Below are positions 13,547-13,684 of a DNA stretch of 13,684 nt, piece after piece (the stretch's first letter is position 1; every line of letters starts with the position of its first letter). Under the pieces are notes generated by a model. That model ran no database searches. It saw nothing but the letters and a program-made list of their open reading frames with translations, and was not told where the DNA came from. The position numbers and the translations under genes are program-made. The DNA comes from Alphaproteobacteria bacterium (GTDB taxonomy: Bacteria; Pseudomonadota; Alphaproteobacteria; Geminicoccales; Geminicoccaceae): contig JALSGW010000277.1 of the NCBI GenBank assembly GCA_026982585.1, positions 1 through 13,684 of the forward strand, read 5' to 3'.

Positions 13547-13684
13547 CACGAACTCGCCCTCACCCGAAGCATCGTCGCCATCGTCGCCGAACACGCGCGG
13601 GGCCGCAGGGTGCGGCGGGTGCGGCTTTGCATCGGCAAGTTCGCCGGCGTGATGGTGGATGCGGTGCGCTTCTGCTTTCCGCTT
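13544..13684 (+). CDS. hypA: Hydrogenase nickel insertion protein HypA, N-terminal 47 codons (3' partial)
   Basis: HypA works with HypB to deliver nickel to the large subunit. The visible part reads (M)HELALTRSIVAIVAEHARG, then RVRRVRLCIGKFAGV and DAVRFCF, a close match to the HypA family N-terminus. His2 and Glu3 of the conserved MHE nickel site are present, but the first codon is ATT, not ATG. The zinc domain lies beyond the window edge. The start is 1 bp after the hypE stop. A sequencing error or a truly AUU-initiated gene are both possible; the reading frame itself is not in doubt. hypB would be expected next, outside the window. Confidence 0.93.
   Translation, partial: MHELALTRSIVAIVAEHARGRRVRRVRLCIGKFAGVMVDAVRFCFPL

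Noticed and set aside
1..13684. CRISPR arrays, tRNA or rRNA genes, insertion sequences, phage or plasmid functions
   Set aside because: No regularly spaced repeats, no cloverleaf or rRNA signatures, no transposase or integrase motifs and no terminal inverted repeats were seen; nearly all of the window is accounted for by one co-directional gene cluster.

Overview
This window is one gene-dense, very GC-rich, plus-strand locus for an actinobacterial-type (group 1h, formerly group 5) [NiFe]-hydrogenase. This group is known for oxidising H2 at very low concentration in air (Mycobacterium Hhy; Ralstonia eutropha AH, with structural genes hofKG). The host is probably a proteobacterium. The evidence is a near-perfect sigma-54 (-24/-12) promoter in front of the structural genes, a Ralstonia-like gene set, and high GC; the sequence does not identify a species.

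Layout. 1-119 is the end of an upstream gene with a zinc-ribbon tail. 120-281 is a promoter region with the sigma-54 site at 232-247. 282-2868 holds the small and large subunits. A perfect 10-bp hairpin (2896-2922) separates them from two tandem paralogous small proteins (2935-3589) whose four-cysteine C-termini resemble high-potential iron-sulfur proteins. The large-subunit maturation protease (3606-4067) and an unrecognised 113-aa protein (4060-4401) follow. A short AT-rich gap (4402-4507) with a 17-bp palindrome may start a second transcription unit. That unit carries a TPR protein, two very small membrane proteins, a NifU-C/Rieske fusion, a six-bladed NHL propeller, and then hypF, hypC, a GmhA-like sugar-phosphate isomerase, hypD, hypE and the first 47 codons of hypA, which runs off the end.

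How the genes fit together. HypF, C, D, E and A build and insert the NiFe(CN)2CO site, and the protease then trims the large subunit. No Tat signal is visible on the small subunit, and no b-type cytochrome anchor is present, so the enzyme is probably cytoplasmic or on the inner face of the membrane. The route from hydrogenase to the respiratory chain is not obvious. The HiPIP-like pair, the NifU/Rieske protein (resembling mycobacterial HhyE) and the two small membrane proteins are the best candidates for it. TPR and NHL proteins are scaffold-type folds.

Most notable: the tandem HiPIP-like proteins, the sigma-54 promoter, a hypA reading frame whose conserved Met-His-Glu start falls on an ATT codon, an isomerase with intact catalytic residues inside the hyp cluster, and altered iron-sulfur ligands in the small subunit.
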